Source of the DNA: Lepiota brunneoincarnata
Lineage: Eukaryota; Basidiomycota; Agaricomycetes; Agaricales; Agaricaceae
Direction: 5' to 3'
NCBI GenBank assembly: GCA_023014365.1
Contig: JAEBUN010000024.1
Coordinates: forward strand, 186,001-250,000
Length of the DNA stretch: 64,000 nt
Shown in pieces: positions 32,897 through 42,424 of the stretch. The notes under the pieces are model-generated. The model had not been told where the DNA came from, ran no database searches, and was given only the letters and a program-made list of their open reading frames with translations. Position numbers and translations under genes: made by a program. How positions within the stretch are numbered: the stretch's first letter is position 1; every line of letters begins with the position of its first letter.

Positions 32897-33629
32897 AACC
32901 CATTGCCCCGATCACACAACCATCTCCACACATGCCATGGTCACCTGACCCTCAGTGCTACTTTCCAGTTCTCCATTCTCTGTCCATAACCAAGAGACAT
33001 TATCAGTCTCCATACCTGTACTGGTCTCCACTCCATTTGTAATCCATTTGTAATCCATTTGTAACCATATTGGTCTCTACTTTGCTCTGTCTGTAGTCAG
33101 TACAAGCCATAGTTCATAAGACCAGTAGTATATATACCATAGGTACTTGACTTGTACTCCTCAGTCTGATAATCAAATCGAGCAGCAGACCAGCTCCCTG
33201 TTCCATATCCTCTCCTCTCTTCTGCCTCACTCCGCTTCAGCTCTGACTTCCTGAAATACAGACTAGGACAGCAGGAGGACACAGCACATACACTGAGGCT
33301 GCAAGTCCAACTCCCCACCCAAAGTACTCTGCCTTGGTCCCAGAGTCTACATACTGACTTTGCCCTGTCCCCCAGTTACCTTATACCAAGGATACCACCC
33401 CAACCCTCCACTTCGGTCCTGATCCGCACCAGCTCTAACAGTATTATCAGACTCAAACTCCTCCTGTCCACCACACTCTGAATTTTTCTAACCATGGTCT
33501 CTTGAATAGTCACCCACTCCCACACCCTGGCAAATCCAGCTGCTTGCTGTAGCAAATGCATAACTCAACAACCTCCTTCTGAGGAACTGCAACCAGACTC
33601 CCTGAGGGCTTCTCACTCTTGCCAACAAT
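32897..33629. other. Unassigned sequence right of element A
   Basis: No gene is recognisable in these 733 bp. A short tandem repeat of ATCCATTTGTA lies around 33030-33065. A TAGTATATATACC box near 33127 could belong to the lost 5' LTR of the gypsy gag relic that follows, but I cannot define its ends. Confidence 0.4.
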
Positions 33630-33932
33630 CAGTTGTGCCCTCAATTCCAGACCGGTTTTCCGAAGATATACAACCCTCACTATTCCAGACCCCCAATGGC
33701 CCCAACAAAGGCCCTGACCCCAATCCTGATCCCAGCAACCCTGGTGATCCTGATGACTATCCTGACAATGGGGACAGGCTCCCAGGTGACAATGAACCAT
33801 CAGACAATGGCGACAACAACAACAACATCCCATCTGGCAACAACTGAGATGACCATGATAGACTCCTGCTCCAAGTTTTCCAATGCATAGCCAATCAAAT
33901 GGACAGCCGTGGGAACTCTCAAGCCCCACAGC

Positions 33933-34232
33933 TGTAAGGGGACAGCTGGGTAGCCAGATCCCAATCCTAGCGAGCTTAGCATACCAATCACCCAGTGTAT
34001 CTAACCGGTGTAATGGGTTGCTGCTCATCTATTCTTACTCCTCTTCTGATGTAGGTTACTTGATGGGTATTCTTAGATAGAACTTGATCTTGTGCTGTAA
34101 ATAGTTGTTCTCTGATGTTCCAGGACATTCTGTAGTATTTATAGCACTGTCTGTAGTATATAGGTACAGGTTGGGGGGTGAAGCCCCTCACTTGATTATC
34201 AACTTGGTTCCAGGCCCCTTATTCCCCTAACA
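33933..34232 (+). repeat. Solo LTR (300 bp) of the TGTAAGGGG...CCCCTAACA type
   Basis: It starts TGTAAGGGGAC and ends TCCCCTAACA and is flanked by ACAGC on both sides (33928-33932, 34233-34237), a perfect 5-bp duplication. It lies inside the E gag relic. Its termini match the LTRs of the KH-encoding element D, but most of its interior is diverged, so it is a related subfamily. Confidence 0.85.
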
Positions 34233-34494
34233 ACAGCCTCCCCAAACTCCCCGTACCAAAGCTCACAAACCTGACATCTTTACAGGTTTTGACCCTGCCA
34301 AACTCAAACCCTTCCTCTTCCAATGCTGACTCTATTTCCATACTAACCCAGCCCAGTTCACTATCCCTGCCACCAAGGTCAACTTTGCATTGACATACCT
34401 CACAGGCATGGCACAGCAATACTTCAAAATTGGCCTTGCTGAGGCTGACAACCATGGAATAATGCATGACTGGATTGAGGACTGGGACCAGTTC

Positions 34495-34814
34495 TGTAAG
34501 GGGACTAGCATCATGCACACCCCCTTATGCAAGGTACATCTAGGGGTCTGTGGTTGGGTGTCTGGGCTCAGCCTCTCTAGCCAATACCTGACCCCTAAGC
34601 CTGGCCTCAGCCTTCAGCCACCCCCATCCCTGAGTCTGATCCACGTACAACTGACATTGTTTGTATATTGTTTGTGTACATTATATTCTAGTAGCTACAT
34701 AGTGTTTGGCTACCCAGTCTGTGCGCAGACCACTATATATATAAGTAGTGTGGGTGTCGATTGTATTCGCCACCCAAATATCAACTTGGTTCTGGCACTC
34801 TACTCCCCCTAACA
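34495..34814 (+). repeat. 5' LTR of element D
   Basis: 320 bp, ending CCCCCTAACA. It contains TATATATAAG near 34734 and GCCACCCAAATATCAAC downstream of it. Confidence 0.9.
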
Positions 34815-34895
34815 GAATATTTGGGTCTCTACGCAGACTTGCCAATCTAGCCCTCTGCACCCCACCTACCCTGTCTTCTCAGCTCTAATGCTAGT

Positions 34896-36047
34896 ATGCC
34901 CTGCCAAAAGTCCTCAGGCAAGCAGAAACTGACTGTGCCCACCCCACCAACAATGGCCCCTGCCTCAGCAGGACCCTTGTGTTCAGGTGAGGATACTCAG
35001 GCCTTATTGGCCCGGATTGGCAAGCTTAACCAATCAATCAGTTTGCTCTCATCCTGCCTGCACATCCTCAAGGATCGTACCTCAATGGCTGCTACTGGTC
35101 CTACCCCAGCTGTCATTCAAGCAGCTACTACCCAGAAGGGTTGCTCATGGATCCCTGTGGGTGTCCCACACACTCCTAACCGCCCGGGCCCCACTTGCCC
35201 TGCAGTCAAGGGCACTTCTACTGCCCTCCTGCTGTCGGCTCACTACCCACAGGACGACAAGGCTGATTGCTATCAGGCCACCCTTGTCATCGCCGATGAT
35301 ATGGGTAGGCACATGGTTGGCTGTGGTGGCCGTGGCCTTAAACAGGTCACAGACATCAGCAGCACTCACCTCCAGGTCTATTCAGTGGCCACAGATGGTG
35401 CCGATGAGCATCATGTCTCTATCAGGGGGACCGAGCAGCAACTCAGTGATGCCCTCATGGTATTAGGTAAGTGGATTGCACACAAGTGCATCCATCTCCC
35501 CAAGACAAAGAAGGAGAAGACAATGGCAGCTTCCGGCCCTGCCCCAGCGGCCCCTGGACTGTCTGCTCCTGGAGCAGCCCAGGCTCCTGCTCCAGCCCAT
35601 GTGGACCCCGCTACCCCTGGCTCTGCTACCCTAGCCCCCGACTGGGTGCATCCGGGCACATGGTCCTCCTCACAGGCCTTTTCTGTCACTCCCACTCCCC
35701 CTATGATTTCTACCCCAGCTGGTGCTCTGTCAACTACTATGCACATGGCCACATCTACCCCCACTCCTATGCGCTTGCCCATAGTTTCTTGGCAACCATC
35801 ATGTAACTTACCTATGCCCATCTCTACCCCCTCCAGCAGGTCTACTCCCAGAGTCCCATCAGTCTGGATGGGAAGTGCCACCCCTACCCCAGCCTTGACC
35901 CTGATGGAGGTTGACAGCATCATCTTGACCTGGGGCCAGGGACTTCTGCCCACCACCTACCTGGCCTGTCTTAACTTTGCCTGTTCCCTTCTAGAGGATG
36001 GGCTTGTCATTTGGCTCATGGATGGTCATTGGGCTCATGCTGCCTAG
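34896..36047 (+). CDS. KH-domain protein encoded by element D
   Basis: A 383-residue intact frame. Residues about 124-197 fit a KH RNA-binding domain: a beta strand CYQATLVIADDMGRHMVG, the GxxG loop at Gly142-Gly145 (GCGG), helix RGLKQVTD, then a strand-helix ending SDALMVLGKWIAHK. The N-terminal 120 residues are Ser/Thr/Pro-rich with a possible short helix (ALLARIGKLNQSISLLSSCL). The C-terminal 180 residues are low-complexity Pro/Thr/Ala. An RNA-binding protein as sole product suggests it packages or recruits its own transcript, perhaps replacing Gag's RNA-binding role; this is inference. Confidence 0.75.
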   Translation: MPCQKSSGKQKLTVPTPPTMAPASAGPLCSGEDTQALLARIGKLNQSISLLSSCLHILKDRTSMAATGPTPAVIQAATTQKGCSWIPVGVPHTPNRPGPTCPAVKGTSTALLLSAHYPQDDKADCYQATLVIADDMGRHMVGCGGRGLKQVTDISSTHLQVYSVATDGADEHHVSIRGTEQQLSDALMVLGKWIAHKCIHLPKTKKEKTMAASGPAPAAPGLSAPGAAQAPAPAHVDPATPGSATLAPDWVHPGTWSSSQAFSVTPTPPMISTPAGALSTTMHMATSTPTPMRLPIVSWQPSCNLPMPISTPSSRSTPRVPSVWMGSATPTPALTLMEVDSIILTWGQGLLPTTYLACLNFACSLLEDGLVIWLMDGHWAHAA

Positions 36048-36095
36048 GACAAAAGAACTGAGTCACCAGGTCATCAACTCTTAAGAGGGGGCTGG

Positions 36096-36415
36096 TGTAA
36101 GGGGACTAGCATCGCATACACCCCCTTACACAAGGTACATCTAGGGGTCTGTGGTTGGGTGTCCGGGCTCAGCCTCTCTAGCCAATACCTGACCCCTAAG
36201 CCCAGCCTCAGCCTTTGGCCACCCCTATCCCCAAGTCTGATCCACATACAACTGACATTGTTTGTATATTGTTTGTGTACATTATATTCTAGTAGCTACG
36301 TAGTGTTTGGCTACCCGGTCTGTGTGCAGACCACTATGTATATAAGTAGTGTGGGTGTCAATTGTATTCACCACCTGAATATCAACTTGGTTCTGGCACT
36401 CTACTTCCCCTAACA
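36096..36415 (+). repeat. 3' LTR of element D
   Basis: 320 bp with the same termini, preceded by the purine-rich AAGAGGGGGC and followed by the target duplication AGTTC. Confidence 0.9.
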
Positions 36416-36703
36416 AGTTCACCCTGGAACTGCAGACCAATTTTGGTCCTGTGGATCTGACTGGAGAAGCTGCTGAGCAGCTCAACTCCCTCCAAATGTG
36501 CTACAATGAGAAGATCGCTGTTTACAACATCAATTTTGTCTGCCTAGCTGGCCAACTCTGCTGGGGTGACAAAGTATTTTGTCACTGCTACTACAAAGGC
36601 CTCCCTGACCGCATCCAGGACATTCTGTCCAATCAGCCCAACAGCAAGCCTGACACCTTCATTAAAATGCAAGCAGCAGCGATGAAGATTGACACTTGCT
36701 ACT

Positions 36704-39700
36704 TAGTGTTTTGAGGTCCGGTCCTATGGACTGGAAAAAGACCAGAACCCAACCAGACCGGACCGTAAAAGGACCGGACCGTCGGTTGCGGTTGCATCGG
36801 TCTTTTGTAAACATCGGTTGCAGTCTCACAGTGCTGCATCATTTAACTCAACCACTCAAAGACCGGTTGAAACCGGTCTTTGACCGAACCGCTAGTGATG
36901 TTTTGAAGTTGGTGACCAGAGTGTACGTAGGCGACAAAAAGGCTATATGTAGAAGTCAGGTCAAGCTAACTGTACCATACCATGCAACGGATTCGGAACC
37001 AAACAACAAAAAAAAAAGCATGACAAACTAACAACCCATCATCACATTGCCCCATCATGCCTCCCAAAGCCCAAAACTCTAAAACGGCATCAAAGAAGGG
37101 TCAAGCAGCAAGGGCACCTTGTGGCCAGAAGACAACCAGCCGTAAACAGCAGGCTCGCGACTCAGATGAAAGTAAAAGTTCATCTGATGAGGATGAGGTT
37201 CAGAAACAGCCACGTAAGCGACAGAAGCGAAAGGGGAGGGGGAAGAAAGCTGTCAAGCTTCTGGAGACAGTTGAGGAGAGTAGCAGTGAGGACTCTGACG
37301 AGCCTGAACTTATCGAGAGTGGGGCTGCTGCACAAGAACCTCAGGCTGAACGGGGCATTGAGGCACGTTTCTGTTTATGCAACATTACACATACCTTGTT
37401 GACAAACTGAAGCAGGGGAGTGATCTTGAGGAGCAACACCAGGGCACCATTGGAGAGGAGTTGGCCACAAAGGGTGAGACGATGAAGGACTTGGATTTGA
37501 TGTTCTCGAAGCGGGTGAAGGTGAACTTTAAAAAAGGTAACCAAGTGACGATGCTGAGTGGGCGCTGGTGTATTTCATGCAAGTAAGTTTCTGTCGTTAT
37601 ATCATGAAATAATCACAGAACTTACCCATTATCAGAGGCGATGAAAGACACGTTGAAGTGGCTGGACTCCGGAAGTGTTTTTTGACGGGTGGTAACTCAA
37701 CGTTGCGCCAACACTGTCAGAAGCATTACGAGATATACAAAGCGAGATGTGAGAAAGCCGACATACCTCTGAATCATCACGCAATCCCTCCAAAGATTGT
37801 AGAAGCACAGCAGAAGGCAAAAAAAGCGAAGTCGCAGTCGAGCTTGGATGATATCGTGGTGGTGAATCACGCCGAAGGCTTCACACGAGAAGGGACACTG
37901 CATGCTGTGGCCCAGTTTGTTGCTTGTGATGACCAGGTAAGCAATCTGTATGAGGTACAACAAGCTACACTTACAAATATAAACTTGCAGGCACTGGCTG
38001 TCACAAGCAACAAACTGTTCAGGAATTGTCTTGTTTCAATGCGGCCGAAGACCAAGTCCTCTGAGCTACCCAGTAGTCACGATGTTGGTGTTTATATCCA
38101 CAATGAATGCATGAGGTGGTTGAAGCAACTGCGGGAAGATATAATCATTAGTAAGAGCACTCAGAGACGGTGAACAAATACTAACCAGGGTTCAGGCCGC
38201 ACCTGGCAAGGTCTCAACAACCGCCAATGGATGGTCAGCAGATAATACAAAGGCATCGTTCTTGGGAATGACTGCGCACTGGATTGATGTGAAGGAAGGC
38301 AAGTGGGCATTGCGTTCTGAAGTCGTGGCGTTTCAGGGGGTTTCAGACGGACATGATGGGAACAACTTGGGTCGGTATTTCATGGGGCTGTGTGACCATG
38401 TAGGAATCACTAGTCAGAAAGGATCAAAAGTACTCCAAATTTGGTACGATGAATCACCTGGTTCTGACCTCATGACCTCATAGCTCCAATGTGTTACCCT
38501 GGATAACACATCAGTGAATGGAACGATTTGCCAGACAGTCCAACGGCTGCATGAGTCTCGAGGCCTCCCAACTTGGAATGCTCATGAGAACCAACTCATG
38601 TGAGTCCCCAGTTGCATAACTTGGGAGCGCTGCTTAGTCGTTCCAGGTGCCTCGGACATGTTGTCAACCTTGGCAATGTTGATGTAATGGGACACATCAC
38701 AAAAATAGCTGCCATCAAGACGACGATGGCTATTTGGGAGTACGATCCTGACCTACCTGACAACCGAGTCCTTGGAGGATTGCTCGATGTGATTGCCACC
38801 ATTCGCACTCTCGCTGTCAAGGTTAGTCAAGCAAGCAGGACTTTAACTTGTAGTCTGACTCCCGGGCCCTTCTCAACAGATCCAATGCTCAGGACAGCGT
38901 ATTGAATACTTTGAAAAGGTTCAAATTGAGTCCGGGATCACTACCGTGCTTGTGATCCCACTGCATAGCAACATCCACTGGGGATCCACCTACAACATGC
39001 TTGACCGCGCGTATCATCTTTGCCAGGTGTGTATTTGCCCTCAATAGTCTTCGTGAATGCTCACCCAGTTACCATTCAGTCAATAAAGCTGTTTGTAGTG
39101 GCAGCTGATGAATTATATGGACCGATCACTGTTCTTCGTTGTGATGGGTGAATTTTCAAGAAAATCCCCTGGTCCGCATTCAAGATCCGTGATCCTGACT
39201 GGAACAGAGTCCTTGATGCGAAGTCGATTCTCGAGGTACGTTCCCATTTGAGTTTTATTTACTTTCTATTGTTTACATCGCAATCCACAGGATTCTAATC
39301 GCATACAGCAATATTTCTCTTCCGAAAAGCAACCCACCTTATGGCGCGCACTGCCTGCAATTGAAGAGCTTCAGACAGCATGGGAGGCAAAACGTGACGA
39401 CCCCCGATACGCTCTTTACAAGGACGCGATCAATGATGGCCTCATGAAACTCAACAAGTACTACTGTCGATTTGATGAGAAACTGAGCTACATCCTGGCT
39501 CTCAGTAAGTAATACCTATTATCATTGAACAGACTCATATTATGTACATTTAGTTCTTCATCCGTACTACAAACTTAACTACATCAAGCATGCATGGGGT
39601 GGTGAGGACAAGGAGATGGCGGTGCTTGCAGCTGGGAATATCCATGCAAAGAACTGGCAGGCTGAGGCACGCAAGATCTTAGAAACTACGGTACGTTTGT

Positions 39701-40585
39701 AATACTTTCACATAAGCATGCCACTGATTAAAACCAGATGGAGGAATACTGGGAAACACAGCCCCGTCCATTGGCAACAACTTCAGCTGCACTGACCCCA
39801 CCGTCGACGTCAAGATCATCATCTCTGACAGGCTTCGATCAACATCAACAAACACTGCTGGCATGTGGTGAGGAGGGTTGGGTTGCAGAATTGGGCCGCT
39901 ATCTGGGTGACCTAGCGGAAGACGCGACACCAGACATGGATGTTGTCGAGTATTGGCAGGTACGTTCATTGATATTCGACTACTCGCTCATGTCTCACGT
40001 TCTTGTGCTGTATGTAAATCACCGAATCTACCCGACTCTTGGATGGATTGCCCTCGATATTCTTCCCTGTCAAGCCTCATCTGTCCCCTGCGAACGTCTG
40101 TTCTCTGCCAGCAAACAGGTGGCAACAGACTGGCATGCTCAACTTGGTGCCACACGATTCGAGGAACTCCAACTTATGAAATTTGCTTGGCGTCAGCACA
40201 TCATTGATGTAGCGGCATGGAACACTAGCGAGATCGAGCAGGTGGATGTTGAGGAATACAAGGACCTTCTGGTTGCAGATGTTGAGGAAGCTGGGCATGC
40301 ATATGAACTGGGGGACTTTTCTTGAAGGTTTGCTAGATTACATTGCCCTACTTGGTACGTAGAACCGGTTGCAACTGAAAATAAACCAGTTGAGACTGGT
40401 TATCAACTGGTTACTGGAAAGACCTGTTACAACCGGTTATTGAGCTTCAACCAAACCACTACAGACCGGTTGATCACGGTCTTGGTCCAGTTTTTATGAA
40501 ATCATTCTTGACATCAACTGGTCCTGGTCCCAGTTGCATCACCAATGAGGCAAAAGACCGGACCGGACCGGACCTTAAAACACTA
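36704..40585 (+). mobile_element. hAT DNA transposon
   Basis: Terminal inverted repeats read TAGTGTTTTGAGGTCCGG at 36704 and, on the opposite strand from 40585, TAGTGTTTTAAGGTCCGG. Both ends hold many copies of CCGGTT/GGTC-like subterminal motifs. The interior encodes a hAT transposase. The expected 8-bp target duplication is absent: the left flank is TTGCTACT (E gag) and the right flank GAACCAAC (A3). The two ends therefore do not border the same original target. Confidence 0.85.
37057..40325 (+). pseudogene. hAT transposase (multi-exon, interrupted)
   Basis: The protein starts MPPKAQNSKTASKKGQ with an acidic/basic tail, then a BED-type zinc finger (WCISC... STLRQHCQKHY). It continues with the core (TTANGWSADNTKASFLGMTAH and LGRYFMGLCDHVGI) and the C-terminal hAT dimerisation region (WIALDILPCQASSVPCERLF and FEELQLMKFAWR). 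Several introns of about 50 bp are needed; for example, removing 54 nt just before CTCCAATGTGTT at 38484 joins SQKGSK to LQCVTLDNTS and eliminates an in-frame stop. A TGA at 39149-39151 has no plausible intron around it, and the join near 38,150-38,200 does not hold frame. The gene is probably dead. Confidence 0.8.
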
Positions 40586-40632
40586 GAACCAACCAAAGAC
40601 AACTTTGCTCCCACACCAAACGTACTTAAAAG

Positions 40633-41757
40633 ATGCCCATGAACCTCGACCTCACTTGCCCCCAAACTACTCCCCCTTTTTCAACAACACCTTCACCAAC
40701 CTCCTCATCATCCTCCGTCGTCATTATAAACAATGCAAGTGTCGAACATACCACACTTCAAACAACTCCCATTCTGGCCCTGTCTCCCTACACCCCCTCT
40801 CACACCTTCGCCGCAACATACGCCTCCCTCAGGGACGAGACCCCCAACCCCAACGACACCCCAGAACCAACAGCCACCCCAGCCGCCTCCCTTAGATACC
40901 ATACAGCTGGAGTACAATCATATGGACCAGATCACCCTTCTGACGGAGATCTGCGCAAGGCTGCCACCGACGGAGCCTTTACAACTAAATTGGAACACAC
41001 TTCAATTTCAGAATACAACCGACAACTCTGGTACGACTATACCCACCACGTATGACAGACTAAGGCTCTCGCTACTGTGTACAATACGCAATGCACCTGG
41101 GCAGAATCACTCGAGCGACTTCTCCACTCAAGATTGGGCCTCATGTCCGAGGTGTCGAAGAACCTACCCAAACGAGATGAGGTACATACCTCGCAGCCCC
41201 CCACCGCAACCATCCCCACCACTACCACGACAACCACTGCCGCTATCATCACCACCGTCCCCAACAAGGGAAGAAAGCCCACCAGTGTCAGAAATCCCTT
41301 CAGACTTCTCACCCCCACCAAGGACACCACCCACACCATCGCCAGTAACAACGTCCTGATTTGGAACTCCCCCAACCCCATTCACCCACGAACCAACCCC
41401 CAAACCACCGACAGATCAGTCTGCATCCAATGCAGACACACAGGACACTGGGCCATGGATTGCCCCCAATTTGCCTGCCTCGGATGCAAGCAATATGCCC
41501 CAGGGCACTACTCCTACGACTGCATCAAATATAGATACCCCCATTGCGCTGTCTTCCAACCGCGCCATAAATGGACCGAATGCCCAAGTCGAAAGACTCG
41601 ACACACCCCCTACTCCAGAAATCCTACAACCCGTCCCTCGACCATTCCCACAACTCACCATCGATACATCGACCTCACCCATGACGATTACTACGAGGAG
41701 TGCTACAATGACGTGGCCGAATCAAACATCACAGGAGAACCATGCAGTTCCTTCTGA
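40633..41757 (+). pseudogene. ORFa of element A3 (one TGA)
   Basis: Homologue of ORFa in A and B, starting MPMNLDLTCPQTTPPF. The zinc-knuckle block is complete: CIQCRHTGHWAMDC (CX2CX4HX4C) and CLGCKQYAPGHYSYDC (CX2CX6HX4C). It ends VAESNITGEPCSSF, matching the C-terminus of B's ORFa. A single TGA at 41053-41055 stands where element A has CGA (HHVRQTKAL), a clear CpG transition. Otherwise the frame is intact for 374 codons. Confidence 0.7.
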
Positions 41758-42001
41758 AGCAAACCAAATCACCCCACCAGAAGAAAGGATCGAAAGTCCC
41801 CATTTCAGACGCCTCCTATATGACATCTTTTACCCAGGACAACCCCCATCCCCAGAAACCGCCACCATACTTGATCTTCACAGAACTCCCACTCCCACCT
41901 TCTCCCCCGTCATTCCCCCCAGACCAGACTCCACCGACCCACCACAGATTGATTACTATGAACCAAATTACCTAGCCGAGTACCCGGAAGAAGGAAACTA
42001 A
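40733..42001 (+). pseudogene. ORFb of element A3 (one stop)
   Basis: An open frame +1 relative to ORFa, the same relation as in element B, about 422 codons long. It begins MQVSNIPHFKQLPFWPCL, is proline-rich, and ends with an acidic tail (YYEPNYLAEYPEEGN). It ends before the LTR, unlike in B. One TGA at 41357-41359 interrupts it where element A has CAG. Confidence 0.55.
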
Positions 42002-42038
42002 CAAGTTGTATGGAAAACAACTCTAGAAATGGACCTAA

Positions 42039-42424
42039 TGTTATCAGAAACCCCATCAGAAGGACGGTTACTTTTAGTTCACATTCCCATGTCACTATGA
42101 AACTATCAGTAGTATACATCAGAAGGACTATTCTTAGTATACGCCTCATGTTTTCTTATCTCTGACTCATAGTTACCCTGGTCCGAACCATTATAGTAGG
42201 AGTACAGCCACACTTAGAAGTATATAAGGATACAGTACAATACCTTGTATCCTTATCTTAGTGTTATACAGTTCTTGCCTCCTATACCTCTTTGCCCTTA
42301 AACCGGCTGGACTATAGTGCTCTGTCGTCTCCAAGTCACACCTAGTAGGACAGGACCAAGTCTGTATAGACATCCTGTGTCAAACCCCGTGCTACTCAAG
42401 AGTGAACCCCTAACCCAGGTAACA
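42039..42424 (+). repeat. 3' LTR of element A3
   Basis: 386 bp from TGTTATCAG to GGTAACA, the reverse-orientation equivalent of element A's LTRs. It contains the GTATATAAGG box and TTATCTTAGTGTTATAC. Confidence 0.9.

Larger units (their letters stand above)
34495..36415 (+). mobile_element. Element D: 1.9-kb LTR element encoding a KH-domain protein
   Basis: Two 320-bp LTRs (34495-34814, 36096-36415) with termini TGTAAGGGG and CCCCTAACA enclose 1281 bp. The 5-bp target duplication AGTTC is at 34490-34494 and 36416-36420. The only long ORF is 34896-36047. There is no gag, protease, RT or integrase, so the element must be mobilised in trans. A primer-site candidate AATATTTGGGT lies just inside the 5' LTR, and ACCCAAATAT occurs in that LTR about 35 nt after a TATATATAAG box. 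The element sits inside the E gag gene. Confidence 0.9.
33630..36703 (+). pseudogene. gag relic of gypsy element E, interrupted by two LTR insertions
   Basis: Pieces of one gag lie in order at 33630-33932, 34233-34494 and 36416-36703. The N-terminal part is acidic (PNPDPSNPGDPDDYPDNGD). The capsid-like part reads AHKPDIFTGFDPAKLKPFLF, then VNFALTYLTGMAQQYFKIGL, then after the second insertion LELQTNFGPVDLTGEAAEQL and YYKGLPDRIQDILSNQP. These match the gag type common in agaricomycete gypsy elements. A TGA and other stops show decay. The gene ends abruptly at 36703 (MKIDTCY), where the hAT element starts; pol is absent. Confidence 0.8.
40587..42424 (+). mobile_element. Element A3: 3' end of an A-family chromovirus, plus orientation
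   Basis: Homology to element A begins right at the hAT edge (AACCAACCAAAGACAAC) and covers the end of pol, the 3' ORF pair and a complete LTR. It lies opposite to the adjoining copy A2. Its LTR ends exactly at 42424 and is followed directly by A2 integrase sequence. This is what an insertion of A3 into A2, followed by loss of the A3 5' part, would leave. Confidence 0.8.
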
